Shown piece after piece: positions 63,875 through 64,000 of a DNA stretch of 64,000 nt. The position numbers and the translations under genes were made by a program. Every line of letters starts with the position of its first letter. Within the stretch, counting starts at the first letter, position 1. The DNA is from JAFDXJ01 sp038257845 (GTDB taxonomy: Bacteria; Bacteroidota; Bacteroidia; Chitinophagales; Chitinophagaceae). A model generated the notes under the pieces. The model worked only from the letters and a program-made list of their open reading frames with translations. It was not told where the DNA came from and searched no databases. The stretch spans positions 43,080 through 107,079 of the forward strand of contig JBBSQL010000007.1 of NCBI GenBank assembly GCA_038257845.1, given 5' to 3'.

Positions 63875-64000
63875 ATTTTCAAAAAGACAAGTCACTTTAT
63901 TCACAGTTTTACTGTATAAATTAAATTGAAAAAACTGCAACAAAAAAGGGTAGATTTTTGTTTTATAAGTATGTCAAAAAAATCTGCTGTAGTCTTTAAA
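63841..64000 (+). mobile_element. Possible left end of an IS1182-like insertion sequence (truncated)
   Basis: The IS-end-like GAGGCTGTCTCAAAAG at 63841 is followed 115 bp later by an ORF start at 63971. This is the usual layout of IS1182-family elements in Bacteroidota: terminal repeat with a hairpin, short leader, then a transposase whose N-terminus contains a V-F-K-P-Y type sequence. Only the first bases are visible, so this is an inference. Confidence 0.35.
63971..64000 (+). CDS. N-terminal ten codons of an ORF, possibly a transposase (truncated by window edge)
   Basis: ATG at 63971 encodes MSKKSAVVFK and runs off the right edge. Ten residues are too few for a family call. The beginning resembles IS1182-type transposases, which often start MSK... 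with an FKPY stretch, and the position after an IS-end-like hairpin supports that. A TAGATTTTTG lies upstream, close to a -7 box but with two extra bases. Confidence 0.35.
   Translation, partial: MSKKSAVVFK

Noticed and set aside
1..64000. tRNA, rRNA and CRISPR arrays
   Set aside because: No cloverleaf with a GGTTCGAATCC-type arm, no rRNA-like conserved stretches and no regularly spaced direct repeats were seen in the intergenic DNA.

Overview
The window is AT-rich chromosomal DNA from a member of the Bacteroidota, most likely a Chitinophagaceae-type organism. Several things point there: a metzincin with a C-terminal type IX secretion sorting domain, a DUF5686 outer-membrane protein, DUF4294, DUF3467 and DUF6263 proteins, a BshB1 bacillithiol deacetylase, a TonB-dependent receptor, and repeated TAnnTTTG -7 promoter boxes with almost no Shine-Dalgarno sequences. 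It carries about 50 protein genes. I saw no rRNA, tRNA or CRISPR array. The only mobile-element candidate is a fragment at the extreme right edge.

Layout. 1-7.4 kb (+): end of pyrH, a Yip1-like membrane protein, an SDR enzyme, rpsO-pnp with a structured pnp leader and a terminator, prmA, plsY, an M48 lipoprotein protease and a small DUF3052-like protein. 7.4-13.3 kb (-): an EamA transporter, purH, comEC and a stand-alone C-terminal half of carB. 13.4-15.9 kb (+): a DUF5686 protein. 15.9-18.9 kb (-): terC, pyrD and an AI-2E family transporter. 19-27.4 kb (+): three small envelope proteins, then a giant TamB and a TamA/BamA-like barrel, closed by a bidirectional terminator. 27.5-36.8 kb (-): secreted metzincin, miaA, a sigma-54 activator-like response regulator, a TonB receptor, pdhB and a DUF6263 lipoprotein. 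36.9-41.4 kb: dnaG and mutS, convergent. 41.6-52.3 kb (+): ccmE-ccmF, DUF4294, bshB1, a fatty acid desaturase, an acyl-CoA dehydrogenase, a secreted unknown, a YggS PLP protein and pyrG. 52.4-64 kb: a tiny membrane-peptide ORF, uvrA (-), an ECF sigma factor (+), dsbD with a separate DsbD N-domain protein and purQ (-), an unknown secreted protein (-), kup (+), DUF3467 (-), and a hairpin plus the first ten codons of what may be an IS transposase.

Functional themes. Nucleotide biosynthesis genes (pyrH, purH, carB half, pyrD, pyrG, purQ) are scattered as separate units. Envelope biogenesis is well represented (TamB/TamA, DUF5686, TonB receptor, PlsY, M48). Extracytoplasmic thiol and heme chemistry appears as ccmE/ccmF, DsbD with its detached N-domain, and bacillithiol synthesis.

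Most of the window is ordinary housekeeping DNA, and I did not find an unmistakably new multi-gene system. The observations I consider most worth checking are: a CcmE with a Cys-x3-Tyr instead of a His-x3-Tyr heme site; a free-standing CarB C-half with its own promoter; DsbD whose N-terminal redox cysteines lie only in a neighbouring small protein; two strong palindromes between uvrA and an ECF sigma gene; a 30-residue peptide ORF beside a terminator; a PNPase leader hairpin like an autoregulatory site; and several genes whose -7 box almost touches the ATG.
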